Shown: positions 52,908 through 63,492, counted from the stretch's first letter. The stretch is DNA of 64,000 nucleotides from an uncultured Pelagibacteraceae bacterium (GCA_902619675.1 CACNFA010000004.1:16644-80643), one strand, 5' to 3'. Notes: generated by a model not told the origin, from the sequence alone. Made by a program: numbers and translations.

Positions 52908-54551
52908 ATGTTTGGCTTAAAGGGTGCCTATTTTTATTTAGTTGCGATCCAAATTACATTTCTCAAATTTTTAAAAAAGATTTATTTTAAATCTAATCAT
53001 TATAACAAATCTTTAAAATCAAAAATACCAGTTCAGGTTCACTTTAACCCTAATCCATATTTACTTTCTATAATAACTCCTTACACAAAAAAATCATTTA
53101 AAATTAGTGAAATAAGTTCAAATGATTTTTGGATTGAAAATAAAAATAAAAATATTTTGAAACATCATAATTTTTTATGGCTTAGTTTAATTGATAGAAA
53201 AATTGATGGCAAAAATATACAGAAGATTATTTACTTGTGGATGTTAAAATATTCTGATTTCAAATGGAAGATCTGGGAAACATCAACTTTAAGTAAAAGA
53301 TTAATAAGTTGGATACACAATATAGATATAATCATTAATAATGGAACCTTCGAGTTTAAAAAAAGATTTTTTGAGAATATAATTTTGCAATGTAACCATT
53401 TGAAAAAGAATATAGGATTTGAAAAAGACCCCTCAAAAAAATTAGAAGTTCTTACTGCATTGATATTATCAGGTATTATATTTAAGGACTATATTGATAA
53501 TTATAATATTGCGATTAAAGAGCTCGAAAAGTTTGTAAAATCTTATTTCGATAAAGATGGTTTCCCATTAACAAGAAGTTCGAATGATCTTGTTTTTTTC
53601 ACTAAATATCTTTTGTTATGCTACGAAAATATTAAAGACGCTCAGCAATACATGCCTGAATTTCTCGATGATATTCTAAAAAAAAATTTACACTGTATAA
53701 AGTTTTTCAAAACTCCAAATAATGAAATTCCTCTTTTTAATGGTGCATCAGAAAATAATTTAAATCTGTTTGAAAAATACTTGGACCGTTTCAAGTTAAT
53801 AAAAAAAGAGAAGAGAAATACTATCGGGGGTATTTTTTATGCTAAATCTAAAAACCAAGTTTTCTATTTTGATATTGGAAATCCACCAAGCAAAAGTTTT
53901 TCGAAAAATTATCAATCAGGACCGCTATCATTTGAATATTTTTTAGATGGAACAAAAATAATTACAAACTGCGGATTTGGAGATAATATTTCTACTAAAG
54001 CAGAGCTGATAAGCAGGTTAACTGCAAGCCAATCTACATTAACTATAAATGATACAAGTGTAACTAAATTTGAGAGAAGCAGATTTATAAATAGAGTATT
54101 TGGAAACTCTATTAAAAATACTTTTAAGACTGCTGAGCATAAATTTAATAATGATAAAAAAATAATTGGGTGCTCTAGCTCACACAATGGATACGAAAAA
54201 AATTTTAATTGTATTCATAATAGAGAAATTTATCTGGATCTTGAAAATAATAAATTAAAAGGTGCAGATCATATAATAAAAAAAAGTGATGGGGTGCCTA
54301 TTAGATACGTATTCAGGTTTCATCTGAGTCCAGGACTCACTGCTGTAAAAACTATGAGTGGTAATAGTGCATTGATACAGATATCAAAGTATAAATCACT
54401 AATTTTTACAATTAAAAATGAAGATCTAGAAATAGAAAAAAGTATATATCTCGCTGGAAAGAAAATATTAGATAATACTTGTATAACAGTTTCTGGTAAT
54501 CTAGTTAATAAAAACAAGTCATTTGACTGGGAAGTAAAGAAAAAAATTTAG
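52908..54551 (+). CDS. Heparinase II/III family protein
   Basis: GGIFYAKSKNQVFYFDIGNPPS, SFEYFLDGTKIITNCG, HNGYEKNFNCIHNREIYLD; located between rpe and purH. Confidence 0.85.
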   Translation: MFGLKGAYFYLVAIQITFLKFLKKIYFKSNHYNKSLKSKIPVQVHFNPNPYLLSIITPYTKKSFKISEISSNDFWIENKNKNILKHHNFLWLSLIDRKIDGKNIQKIIYLWMLKYSDFKWKIWETSTLSKRLISWIHNIDIIINNGTFEFKKRFFENIILQCNHLKKNIGFEKDPSKKLEVLTALILSGIIFKDYIDNYNIAIKELEKFVKSYFDKDGFPLTRSSNDLVFFTKYLLLCYENIKDAQQYMPEFLDDILKKNLHCIKFFKTPNNEIPLFNGASENNLNLFEKYLDRFKLIKKEKRNTIGGIFYAKSKNQVFYFDIGNPPSKSFSKNYQSGPLSFEYFLDGTKIITNCGFGDNISTKAELISRLTASQSTLTINDTSVTKFERSRFINRVFGNSIKNTFKTAEHKFNNDKKIIGCSSSHNGYEKNFNCIHNREIYLDLENNKLKGADHIIKKSDGVPIRYVFRFHLSPGLTAVKTMSGNSALIQISKYKSLIFTIKNEDLEIEKSIYLAGKKILDNTCITVSGNLVNKNKSFDWEVKKKI

Positions 54552-54553
54552 AA

Positions 54554-56104
54554 ATGAATTTAAAAATTAAAAATGCTTTGATTTCTTTATCAGATAAAGA
54601 AAATATAATACCTTTATTAAAAATTTTATCAAAATTTAAGATAAGGATTATAAGCTCTGGAGGAACTTACAAATTTATTAAAAAACTTGGCTACGCTTGT
54701 ACCGAGCTGTCAAAATTTACAGGTTTTAAAGAAATGTTAGACGGAAGAGTTAAAACACTTCATCCTAAAATACACGCAGGCATCTTGCATGATAGACAAA
54801 ATAGGACCCACAAAAATGAAATGTTTAAAAATAAATTCCCGCCAATCGATTTGATCGTGGTCAACTTTTATCCATTTCAAAATGTAGTTCAAAACTCAAA
54901 AAATCCTAAAAGTATAATTGAGAATATAGATATTGGTGGTCCAACAATGGTTAGGGCTGCAGCAAAAAACTTTAAAAATGTTGCAATTATTACAAATAAA
55001 AATGATTACACTTTGCTTATTAGAGAATTAGAAAAGAATAATGGTAGGACAAGCCTAAACTTCAGAGAAATTATGTCCTCAAAAGCTTTTGGATTGACGG
55101 CTTATTATGACTCAATGATAGCAAATTGGTTTAATAATAAATTAAATATTCAATTTCCTGAAAGACGGACTATTTTTGGGAAAAAATTAAGAAGATTAAG
55201 GTATGGAGAAAACCCACATCAGGAAAGCTGTATCTACGTTAATGATTATAATGACAAAGAAATTGGTTTTACTCAATTGAATGGCAAAGAACTTAGCTTT
55301 AACAATTATAACGATATTTTTGCAGCATTAGATGTTCTTAAATCTATAAATAAAAAAGCCGGGACAGTTGTAATTAAACATGCAAATCCATGTGGAGTAT
55401 CAGAAAGTAAAAATCTATTAGATTCTTTTAAAAATGCCTATAACTGTGATCCTTTAAGCGCCTTTGGTGGCGTTATAGGTTGTAATTACAAAATAAATAA
55501 AAAAATTGCCTTTGAAATATCGAAGAATTTTTTGGAGGTAATTTTAGCCAAGGGATTTGATAAAGACTCTTTAAAAATTTTAAAAAAGAAAAAAAATTTA
55601 AGAATAATTGATATATCGAAGTATAGGCCTAAAAATAATTCATCTATAAAAAGTTTCGATGGATCTTTCTTAATCCAAAGTAGAGATAAAATTATTATTG
55701 ATAATAAAAAACTTAGGTGTGTTACAAAATTAAAACCTAACAAAAAAGAACTAGACGAAATTAAGTTCGCTTTTAATATAAGTAAATTTGTTAAATCTAA
55801 CGCGATAGTAATATGTAATAATTTCTCGACTATAGGTATTGGAGCAGGTCAACCTAGCAGACTTGATAGTTGTAAAATTGCTATTCAGAAGGTAAAAAGA
55901 TTTCAACCAAAAAAGATTAGAAACTCAATAGCTGCGTCTGATGCTTTTTTTCCATTCGCAGATGGAATTAAGACTTTAATAAAAGCTGGTGTAAAAATTA
56001 TAGTCCAACCCGGCGGGTCTATTAGAGACAAAGAAGTAATAAATGTTGCAAATAAAGCAAAAATTAAAATGCTATTTACTGGAATTAGACATTTTAATCA
56101 CTAA
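54554..56104 (+). CDS. purH: Bifunctional AICAR formyltransferase/IMP cyclohydrolase
   Basis: IISSGGTYKFIKKLGY, MLDGRVKTLHPKIHAGIL, IKHANPCGVSES, DAFFPFADGI. Confidence 0.97.
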   Translation: MNLKIKNALISLSDKENIIPLLKILSKFKIRIISSGGTYKFIKKLGYACTELSKFTGFKEMLDGRVKTLHPKIHAGILHDRQNRTHKNEMFKNKFPPIDLIVVNFYPFQNVVQNSKNPKSIIENIDIGGPTMVRAAAKNFKNVAIITNKNDYTLLIRELEKNNGRTSLNFREIMSSKAFGLTAYYDSMIANWFNNKLNIQFPERRTIFGKKLRRLRYGENPHQESCIYVNDYNDKEIGFTQLNGKELSFNNYNDIFAALDVLKSINKKAGTVVIKHANPCGVSESKNLLDSFKNAYNCDPLSAFGGVIGCNYKINKKIAFEISKNFLEVILAKGFDKDSLKILKKKKNLRIIDISKYRPKNNSSIKSFDGSFLIQSRDKIIIDNKKLRCVTKLKPNKKELDEIKFAFNISKFVKSNAIVICNNFSTIGIGAGQPSRLDSCKIAIQKVKRFQPKKIRNSIAASDAFFPFADGIKTLIKAGVKIIVQPGGSIRDKEVINVANKAKIKMLFTGIRHFNH

Positions 56105-56440
56105 TTAAATTTTATCTATTTTTGCAGCAAGGATAAAATCACTTTCGGCTAATCCCTTAATTGCATGAGTAAAAATTTTTATTTTACAATATCCCCACCC
56201 AAAAGATATATCTGGATGATGATTTTCTTGTTCAGCTACATTTCCAACTTTATTGACAAAATTTTGACTATCGATGAAATTTTTAAATTTAAATTCTTTA
56301 AATAAATAAAAATTTTCATCGTTATTTTTTTCAACATCCCATCCATCAACTTTTTTTAAATACTTATGAATTTCAGATTTATCAAAAGGAGGAATATCGC
56401 CCTCACAAGGAATACATTTTTTTTTTGCTAAATCACTCAT
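56105..56440 (-). CDS. Pterin-4-alpha-carbinolamine dehydratase
   Basis: KKVDGWDVEKNN, EFKFKNFIDSQNFVNKVGNVAEQENHHPDISFGWGYCKIKIFTHAIKGLAESDFILAAKID. Confidence 0.92.
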   Translation of the reverse strand: MSDLAKKKCIPCEGDIPPFDKSEIHKYLKKVDGWDVEKNNDENFYLFKEFKFKNFIDSQNFVNKVGNVAEQENHHPDISFGWGYCKIKIFTHAIKGLAESDFILAAKIDKI

Positions 56441-56450
56441 TTTAAAATAA

Positions 56451-56525
56451 TGGAGCGGGCAAAGGGACTTGAACCCTCGACCTTCTCGTTGGCAACGAGA
56501 CGCTCTACCACTGAGCTATGCCCGC
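56451..56525 (-). tRNA. tRNA-Gly (anticodon GCC), CCA encoded
   Basis: Reverse complement GCGGGCATAGCTCAGTGGTAGAGCGTCTCGTTGCCAACGAGAAGGTCGAGGGTTCAAGTCCCTTTGCCCGCTCCA folds as a cloverleaf with TTGCCAA anticodon loop. Confidence 0.96.
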
Positions 56526-56616
56526 AATTAATTAATTATAATATAACGACTCTGTAATGGTCAACATAAATAAAATGTCACTATCGAAATTGGAAAATTT
56601 TTAATATAGTGAAAAT

Positions 56617-57234
56617 ATGAAAACCTATCCAAAAATAATTCCTGTTTTCCCTCTTAGCGGTGTTATCTATTTTCCTAAGACAAATTTACCTTTAAACATT
56701 TTTGAACAAAGGTATCTAGACTTAGTAAATGATACTTTTAGCAAAGATAAACTTATGGGTATGGTTCAATCCCAAAAGAGCGGAAAGGAAATATACAAAG
56801 TTGGTTGTTTGGGAAAAATAAGTGATTTCCAAAAAAGCAGAGATGGGAGGGTATTAATAAATCTTACTGGAATTACAAGATTTAATATTTTGCAAGAAAT
56901 TGAGAATAAGAAATTATATAGAGAGTTTAAAGTTGATTATAAAAATTTTGAATTGGATCTAATTAATAGCACGGAAGATTTTAGTACTCAAAGTTTAATG
57001 GAAAAAGCCAAAATCTTTTTCAAACGAAACGGACTTTTATTAAATTGGAGAGAATTTGAGAAGCTTGATGAGCTCCAAAAAATAAATACATTGTCAATGA
57101 TCTCCCCTGTCACAAATGAAGAAAAACAAAAATTGTTAGAGTCTCTTACTATTAAAGATAAAGTTAACACTTTGGAAAGTATAATTAGTTTTTACTTACA
57201 CGAAGTTAATTTTGGCAATCAAACTATTCAATAA
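56617..57234 (+). CDS. LON peptidase substrate-binding domain protein
   Basis: IPVFPLSGVIYFPKTNLPLNIFEQRYLDLVNDTF, GMVQS, GCLGKISDFQKSRDGRVLINLTGITRF. Confidence 0.92.
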   Translation: MKTYPKIIPVFPLSGVIYFPKTNLPLNIFEQRYLDLVNDTFSKDKLMGMVQSQKSGKEIYKVGCLGKISDFQKSRDGRVLINLTGITRFNILQEIENKKLYREFKVDYKNFELDLINSTEDFSTQSLMEKAKIFFKRNGLLLNWREFEKLDELQKINTLSMISPVTNEEKQKLLESLTIKDKVNTLESIISFYLHEVNFGNQTIQ

Positions 57235-57235
57235 T

Positions 57236-58510
57236 TTAATTTGCCGACTTATTCATTGAGTCAAAGAAATCTGAATTATTTTTTGTATTTTTCAGTTTGG
57301 AGATTAAAAACTCAATTCCATCCATTGTACCCATTGGGCTTATAATTCTTCTTAGCACATTCATTTTTGACAACTCATCTTTAGCAAATAATAATTCTTC
57401 TCTTCTCGTTCCTGATCTCGTGATGTCTAAGGCTGGATATATTCTCTTATCAGCAACCTTTCTATCAAGGATTAACTCTGAGTTACCAGTTCCTTTAAAC
57501 TCCTCAAAAATGACTTCATCCATCCGACTCCCGGTATCAATTAATGCTGTTGAAATTATCGTAAGTGATCCTCCCTCTTCCACATTTCTTGCTGCTCCGA
57601 AAAACCTTTTTGGTCTTTGAAGAGCGTTTGCGTCTACACCACCAGTCAATACTTTTCCTGAACTCGGTATTACTGCGTTGTATGCTCTTCCTAATCTAGT
57701 AATAGAGTCCAAAAGTATAACCACATCTTTTTTGTGCTCTACTAATCGTTTGGCTTTTTCAATTACCATCTCAGCAACTGCTACGTGTCGAGAAGCCGGC
57801 TCATCAAATGTAGAAGCTACCACTTCGCCTTTTACTGATCTTTGCATATCTGTGACTTCTTCCGGTCTTTCATCTATGAGCAACACCATTAAATAGCACT
57901 CTGGATGATTGGCGGTAATAGATTGTGCAATATTCTGAAGTATGATTGTTTTTCCTGCTCTTGGTGGTGAAACGATTAACGATCTTTGTCCTTTTCCAAT
58001 CGGACTAACTAGATCGATTAATCTTGCAGTATTATCTGGTTTTTTTTCTATTTTTGTTGTTTCAACCTCTAACTTAATCCTTTCATTTGGATAAAGTGGG
58101 GTTAGATTGTCGAAAGCTATCTTATTTTTTCCTTTTTCTGGATCATCGAAATTAATTTTATTTACTTTTAGTAAAGCGAAATATCTTTCTGCATCTTTTG
58201 GACCACGAATCTCTCCTTCGACTGAGTCTCCTGTTCTTAGACCAAACCTTCTTATTTGACTTGGACTAACATAAATATCATCTGGTCCAGGAAGATAATT
58301 AGACTCTATTGCTCTTAGGAAACCAAATCCATCTTGTAATACTTCCAAGACACCTGTAGCAGTAATTTGCTCATTTTTTTCTGCAAGTTTTTTTAATATA
58401 GCAAATAATATTTCTTGCTTTCTAAGTGTACTAGGATTTTCTATTCCTAGCTTTTCAGCTTCGCTAATAAGTTCTGCAGGATTTTTTTGCTTTAATTCTT
58501 GTAAATTCAT
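57236..58510 (-). CDS. rho: Transcription termination factor Rho
   Basis: [66 protein letters not shown]. Confidence 0.98.
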   Translation of the reverse strand: MNLQELKQKNPAELISEAEKLGIENPSTLRKQEILFAILKKLAEKNEQITATGVLEVLQDGFGFLRAIESNYLPGPDDIYVSPSQIRRFGLRTGDSVEGEIRGPKDAERYFALLKVNKINFDDPEKGKNKIAFDNLTPLYPNERIKLEVETTKIEKKPDNTARLIDLVSPIGKGQRSLIVSPPRAGKTIILQNIAQSITANHPECYLMVLLIDERPEEVTDMQRSVKGEVVASTFDEPASRHVAVAEMVIEKAKRLVEHKKDVVILLDSITRLGRAYNAVIPSSGKVLTGGVDANALQRPKRFFGAARNVEEGGSLTIISTALIDTGSRMDEVIFEEFKGTGNSELILDRKVADKRIYPALDITRSGTRREELLFAKDELSKMNVLRRIISPMGTMDGIEFLISKLKNTKNNSDFFDSMNKSAN

Positions 58511-58576
58511 GAAATTGTAGTTGATTAAGGAATGTAATAAAAATATATGTCTTTTTTTAAAAAATTCAACCCCTAA

Positions 58577-59008
58577 TTATTGAGGTTTAAATATTGCAAC
58601 AAATATTACTACAATTAGTATAATTGTGGGGATTTCATTATAAATCCTGAAAAATTTTGATGTTTTTTCGTTGTTATCAATTGCAAAATCACTAAGAAAC
58701 TTCCCTAGGGTAAAATGATAAAAAGTTAACAAAATCACAGCAATAATCTTTATCTGCATCCACAGCTCCAAGAAAACAGCAAAACCTAGACTATGTAATA
58801 ACAACACACCAAACAACCATGAAAGAAGCATTGCTGGCATCATTATGAAGTTATAAAGCTTTCTTTCCATAATTTTAAAAATATTTTTTTGTGACTCATG
58901 CTCGGCCTCAGAGTGATATACAAATATTCTTGGTAGATATAAAAGACCCGCCATCCAAGAGATAACCGCAATTAAGTGTAATGCTTTAAACAACAAGTAT
59001 AAATTCAT
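58577..59008 (-). CDS. hemJ: Protoporphyrinogen oxidase HemJ (UPF0093 family)
   Basis: KALHLIAVISWMAGLLYLPRIFVYHSEAE; next to hemH/hemE. Confidence 0.92.
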   Translation of the reverse strand: MNLYLLFKALHLIAVISWMAGLLYLPRIFVYHSEAEHESQKNIFKIMERKLYNFIMMPAMLLSWLFGVLLLHSLGFAVFLELWMQIKIIAVILLTFYHFTLGKFLSDFAIDNNEKTSKFFRIYNEIPTIILIVVIFVAIFKPQ

Positions 59009-60004
59009 TTATAAATATTTACTTACCAATTTTTCAAAGAGCTCAATGTGTTCAACGTCGTCGTTTAAACAAGGAATTAAATCAAAATTTTTACCTCCTT
59101 TTTTAATAAAACTGTCTCTTCCTTGAATGTTTATTTCTTCAAGTGTTTCCACACAGTCGGAAGCAAAACCGGGACAAATTACAAGTAAATTTTTAACTCC
59201 TCTTTTTGGAAGATCTTCTAAGGTTTTATCCGTGTAAGGAGTTAGCCACTCTTGAGGTCCAAATCTTGACTGGAAGGTAGTTTGAATTTCTACTTTACTG
59301 AATTTTTCTCTCATTAATCTTGTAGTTTTATGACAATAGCAATGATATGGATCACCTTTATCAAAATAGGATTTAGGTATACCGTGATAAGAGGAAATTA
59401 TAAGATCAGGCTTCCAGTTTATATTATCAATTTTTTTTTCAATACTATTAATTAGTGCATTAATATAAAGAGGATTGCTTTCATAATGAGGTATAATTTG
59501 TAAACTTGGTTGCCACCTCATTTTCATTAAACTCCTATAAATTTCATCACATACGGTTGCGGTAGTGGCTGCGGCATACTGAGGATATAGAGGAAGAATA
59601 ATTATATTCTCACATCCTTTTTCTTTAAGTTTATTAAGTTTAAATTTTATGCTTGGGTTCCCATATCTCATAGCGAAATCAACTAGAATTTTTTCACTAC
59701 CAATTTTTTTATTTAATTTAATTGCCTGACTTTTAGTAAAGTATAACAATGGAGACTCATTGTTTTCCTTTCTCCAAATCTGTTTATAAGCATGTGCTGT
59801 TTTAGATGGTCTGAAAGTTAAAATAAATAAATTCAATATTATTTTCCACAAAAGAGGATTAACCTCGATTACTCTTCTATCAGATAGAAACTCTTTTAAA
59901 TATTTCCTGATATCCCACCAGCTTGTTGAGTCAGGTGTCCCTAAGTTTATTATTAAAACGCCAGTTTTACCAAACTTCACATTTGGGTGATCTTTATCCA
60001 TCAA
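59009..60004 (-). CDS. hemH: Ferrochelatase
   Basis: GVLIINLGTPDSTS, YLKEFLSDRRVIE, SYHGIPKSYFDKGDPYHCYCHKTTRLM, CPGFASDCVETLEEI. Confidence 0.97.
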   Translation of the reverse strand: MMDKDHPNVKFGKTGVLIINLGTPDSTSWWDIRKYLKEFLSDRRVIEVNPLLWKIILNLFILTFRPSKTAHAYKQIWRKENNESPLLYFTKSQAIKLNKKIGSEKILVDFAMRYGNPSIKFKLNKLKEKGCENIIILPLYPQYAAATTATVCDEIYRSLMKMRWQPSLQIIPHYESNPLYINALINSIEKKIDNINWKPDLIISSYHGIPKSYFDKGDPYHCYCHKTTRLMREKFSKVEIQTTFQSRFGPQEWLTPYTDKTLEDLPKRGVKNLLVICPGFASDCVETLEEINIQGRDSFIKKGGKNFDLIPCLNDDVEHIELFEKLVSKYL

Positions 60005-61004
60005 AATTCCTATAAAAATTAATTAATTTATTTACATTATCAGGATCTGTTTCAGGAAGTAACCCGTGTCCTAAATTAAAAATATAGGGAATATCATTAA
60101 AAGCCTGAATGTATTTCGTCGCTCCTCTTATTATTTCCTTCTCGGATTTTAACATTACAGACGGATCTAAGCCTCCTTGCAAAACAACATTTTTTAAATT
60201 TTTCTTTGCCCATTGTGGCTCAATAAGAGGATCTAGGTTTATGCCATCTGGTTTAACAAAATCATTAAAGCTTTTATATTTTTCCTTAATACCTCTAGGG
60301 AAAGATATATTTGGAATTTCCTTTTCTTTACAAAATTCCGTAATTTTAGCATTGGGTATAAAACAATAACTATTAAGGTATTCGTCTGGAATTAAGCCGG
60401 CCCATGAATCAAATATTTGAATAACATCTGCACCTGCATTTATTTGATTTTGGATGTGTAAGCACAAATATTTTATTAGCTGATTAATTATTTGTGGCAA
60501 ATCAAGTTTTTTACTTTCTAATGTAGCTAAATCTATTTTGTTTTTACTTTTTTTTAAATCTAGCATGTAGACTAATAATGTCCATGGAGCTCCAATAAAA
60601 CCTATTAATGATTTCTCCCTATTCAGTTTTTTTTTTGTGATTTGAATTGCTTTATAAATTGGTTTTAATTTTTTTGTAAATTCTTTTTCATCGTTATTCA
60701 TAAAAGATTCCATATCGAATGAACTTAACTTTGGCCCATGGTTTTTATTAAATACTACTTTTTGCCCTAAGGCATAAGGCACCATTAAAATATCAGAGAA
60801 AATAATAGCAGAGTCTAAATTAAATCTTTTTATAGGTTGAAGAGTAATCTCAGAACTTAATTCACTATTTAAGCATAATTCAATAAAATTTGTATTTTTA
60901 GACCTTATTTCTCTAAATTCAGGAAGGTAACGACCTGCTTGTCTCATAAACCAGACCGATTTACAATTTATTTTTTCATTCAATATTTTCTTTAAATTAC
61001 TCAT
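59994..61004 (-). CDS. hemE: Uroporphyrinogen decarboxylase
   Basis: VWFMRQAGRYLPEFREIR, AIIFSDILMVPYALG, GFIGAPWTLLVYML, FNLGHGLLPETDPDNV. Confidence 0.97.
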   Translation of the reverse strand: MSNLKKILNEKINCKSVWFMRQAGRYLPEFREIRSKNTNFIELCLNSELSSEITLQPIKRFNLDSAIIFSDILMVPYALGQKVVFNKNHGPKLSSFDMESFMNNDEKEFTKKLKPIYKAIQITKKKLNREKSLIGFIGAPWTLLVYMLDLKKSKNKIDLATLESKKLDLPQIINQLIKYLCLHIQNQINAGADVIQIFDSWAGLIPDEYLNSYCFIPNAKITEFCKEKEIPNISFPRGIKEKYKSFNDFVKPDGINLDPLIEPQWAKKNLKNVVLQGGLDPSVMLKSEKEIIRGATKYIQAFNDIPYIFNLGHGLLPETDPDNVNKLINFYRNFDG

Positions 61005-61274
61005 AACATTAGTTTTTTTTTAAAGTTGTTCTAGTTGTAGGTTCTGTTTAATGCTCATATAACTTTTTATTCATACTCTATACACAGATTAGTTAATAAG
61101 TTTTTTAAAAAAAGGCATAATATGTTAACCTTATTAATCTTATTAACATTAGTAAAACAACATTATTAACATCTAACAAATTGTTTAAATGATGTTAATT
61201 AGTGTTAATGTTTTGTGATGCAAGATTAAAAAAGGTGCAAAACTGCTAGTTATTACTTATTTATTAACAAATAT
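61005..61274. other. Candidate chromosomal replication origin (oriC)
   Basis: AT-rich gap between hemE and ppsR. TTATTAACA at 61140-61148, 61163-61171 and 61261-61269; CTATACACA at 61078-61086 (near TTATNCACA); 9-nt-spaced TTAA motifs at 61125, 61134 and 61143. Divergent gene blocks flank it. Confidence 0.75.
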
Positions 61275-62093
61275 ATGAACGAAAAATACAATGTATATCT
61301 TGTGTCTGACTCAACAGGCGAAACCCTTGATAGAATATTTCTGTCTTTGAAATCGCAATTTGCCAATTTTGAATACCAAAAGAAAGAGTATGCTTTTGTC
61401 AGAACAGAACAACAAATTGATAAAATTATTAAAGAATGTAACGAACTCGAAAATTCTTTAATTCTTTATACAATAGTGGAAACAAAGTTAGCCAAGTATA
61501 TTTCTAATCAAAGTGAAAAAAACAATGTTCCATGTTTCGGAATTTTAGGTAATTTGATTTTAAGTTTTTCAAAACTCCTTAATCAAAAAGCTATTCATAA
61601 ACCAAGTGCACAACATGTGCTTGATGACGACTATTATAAAAGAATTGAAGCAATTCAATTTACGATGTCACATGATGATGGCAAAAAAGTAGAAGATCTG
61701 AACACTGCTGATGTTATTCTCTTAGGAGTTAGCAGAACAAGTAAAACGCCAACATCGATTTACTTAGCAAACAGAGGATATAAAACAATTAATATTCCTT
61801 TAGTATTAGATCAAAAAATACCACCTGGACTTAAGGAAAATAAAAAAGCCTGTATTATCGGGTTAGTTGCAGATCCCACAAGACTAGCAGATATAAGAAG
61901 AAATAGAGTTGCAATAATGAAAGATCATAAACTTAAAGAATATACGGATGTTGAGCATATTAAAAAAGAGGTTAGTGACTCAAAAAATCTTTTTAAAAAA
62001 AATAATTGGCCAACAATCGATGTAACACGAAGATCTGTTGAGGAAACGGCCGCTTCTATTTTAAAAATTATCGAAATCAAAAAGAGTAAATGA
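61275..62093 (+). CDS. ppsR: Pyruvate, phosphate dikinase/PEP synthase regulatory protein (DUF299 kinase-pyrophosphorylase)
   Basis: VYLVSDSTGETLDRIFLSL, LLGVSRTSKTPTSIYLANRGYKTINIPLV, DVTRRSVEETAASI. Confidence 0.95.
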   Translation: MNEKYNVYLVSDSTGETLDRIFLSLKSQFANFEYQKKEYAFVRTEQQIDKIIKECNELENSLILYTIVETKLAKYISNQSEKNNVPCFGILGNLILSFSKLLNQKAIHKPSAQHVLDDDYYKRIEAIQFTMSHDDGKKVEDLNTADVILLGVSRTSKTPTSIYLANRGYKTINIPLVLDQKIPPGLKENKKACIIGLVADPTRLADIRRNRVAIMKDHKLKEYTDVEHIKKEVSDSKNLFKKNNWPTIDVTRRSVEETAASILKIIEIKKSK

Positions 62094-62674
62094 AATTAAT
62101 TTTAGCATCTAAGAGTGGGGTTAGAAAAAAAATTTTAGACGATCACAAAATTAACTGTGAAGTAATTGTTTCAAATGTAGACGAGGATGAGATAAAAAAA
62201 TCCTTATTAGCTGAAGGCGCCGACCCACTAACAATTTCTAAAAATCTAGCTGAGATTAAATCCGTAAAGGTGAGCATGAAAAATCCAGATAGGTTAGTGT
62301 TAGGGGCAGATAGTGTCATTTCATTAAATGGTGAGTTGATCAATAAGCCAATGAACAGGGATGAAGCTTTAAATATTCTAAAAAAACTCAACAATTCTAA
62401 ACATTTTCTTATAAGTTCTGTATGTATTTCCAAGAACGGCGCCATGATATGGAATCATACTGATAAATCTGAACTAAAAATGAAAAAATTTTCTGATAAA
62501 GAATTTTTAGCTTATTTAAGTAAAATTAAAACAGAAACTCTCCTAGCTTACGGAGTTTATCAAGTCGAAGCAGAAGGACTAAAGCTTTTTGAATATGTTA
62601 AAGGCGATCGCAACTCTATTATGGGTTTGCCAATAAAAGACATTATCAGCTATATTGATCAATATAAAATATGA
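62090..62674 (+). CDS. maf: Maf-like nucleotide pyrophosphatase
   Basis: LILASKSGVRKKILD, VLGADSVISLNGELINKP, YGVYQVEAEGLKLFEYVKGDRNSIMGLP. Confidence 0.94.
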   Translation: MKLILASKSGVRKKILDDHKINCEVIVSNVDEDEIKKSLLAEGADPLTISKNLAEIKSVKVSMKNPDRLVLGADSVISLNGELINKPMNRDEALNILKKLNNSKHFLISSVCISKNGAMIWNHTDKSELKMKKFSDKEFLAYLSKIKTETLLAYGVYQVEAEGLKLFEYVKGDRNSIMGLPIKDIISYIDQYKI

Positions 62675-63492
62675 CAAAAATTTTTGGAATAATTGGAAAC
62701 CCAGTTAAACATTCTTTATCCCCTGTGCTTCATAATTATTGGTTTAAAAAATATAAAATTGATGCAAGTTACTCAATTATCGATACAAAAGAAGGTGAAC
62801 TCCCGGATATTGTAAAAAGAATTAAAGACAAAGAATTGAGCGGGATAAATATTACGCTTCCATACAAGCAAAAAATTGTTCCCTATTTAGATGTGCTTGT
62901 AAATGATGCCCAACTGACTAATTCCGTGAATACAATCTATCTAGACAATCAAGAAACTATAATAGGCGAAAACACAGATGTTTTCGGTTTACAAGCAGCA
63001 TACTTGAAAGAAGTAGACGACGCCCCTAAAAAGAATACTTTAATCATTGGTGCAGGGGGTGTTTCACCCTCAGTAATATTATCTTTGCAAAAGTCCGGAG
63101 TAAAAAAAATTACAATAATAAATAGAACAAAAGAAAAATGCATTTTTTTAAAAAAGAAATTTAAAAACTTAGAAATTATTGAGTGGGAAAGCCTTAGAGA
63201 AAAAATTAGGAATTATGATATAATTATTAATGCCACCAGTTTAGGCTTAAAAAATAAGCAAGATTTTGAATTTAATTTTGAGCCAACTAAAAAAGACTTA
63301 ATCTATATAGATACAATTTACAATCCATTAGAAACCAAAACATTAAAATATTTAAAAGACAAAGATATAAAAGTTTTTAATGGACTTAATATGTTCATTT
63401 ATCAAGGACAAAAGGCATTTTATCTTTGGAACAAAGTTAACCCAGAAATTGATGATAAATTAATTGACCTTCTTCTCTCAAAACTAAAATGA
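62671..63492 (+). CDS. aroE: Shikimate dehydrogenase
   Basis: FGIIGNPVKHSLSPVLHNYWF, GINITLPYKQKIVPYLD, GENTDVFGLQAA, IIGAGGVSPSVILSL. Confidence 0.96.
   Translation: MTKIFGIIGNPVKHSLSPVLHNYWFKKYKIDASYSIIDTKEGELPDIVKRIKDKELSGINITLPYKQKIVPYLDVLVNDAQLTNSVNTIYLDNQETIIGENTDVFGLQAAYLKEVDDAPKKNTLIIGAGGVSPSVILSLQKSGVKKITIINRTKEKCIFLKKKFKNLEIIEWESLREKIRNYDIIINATSLGLKNKQDFEFNFEPTKKDLIYIDTIYNPLETKTLKYLKDKDIKVFNGLNMFIYQGQKAFYLWNKVNPEIDDKLIDLLLSKLK

Noticed and set aside
62143-62445. 100-aa - strand ORF antisense to maf
   Set aside because: maf reading frame has all family motifs; antisense ORF is incidental.
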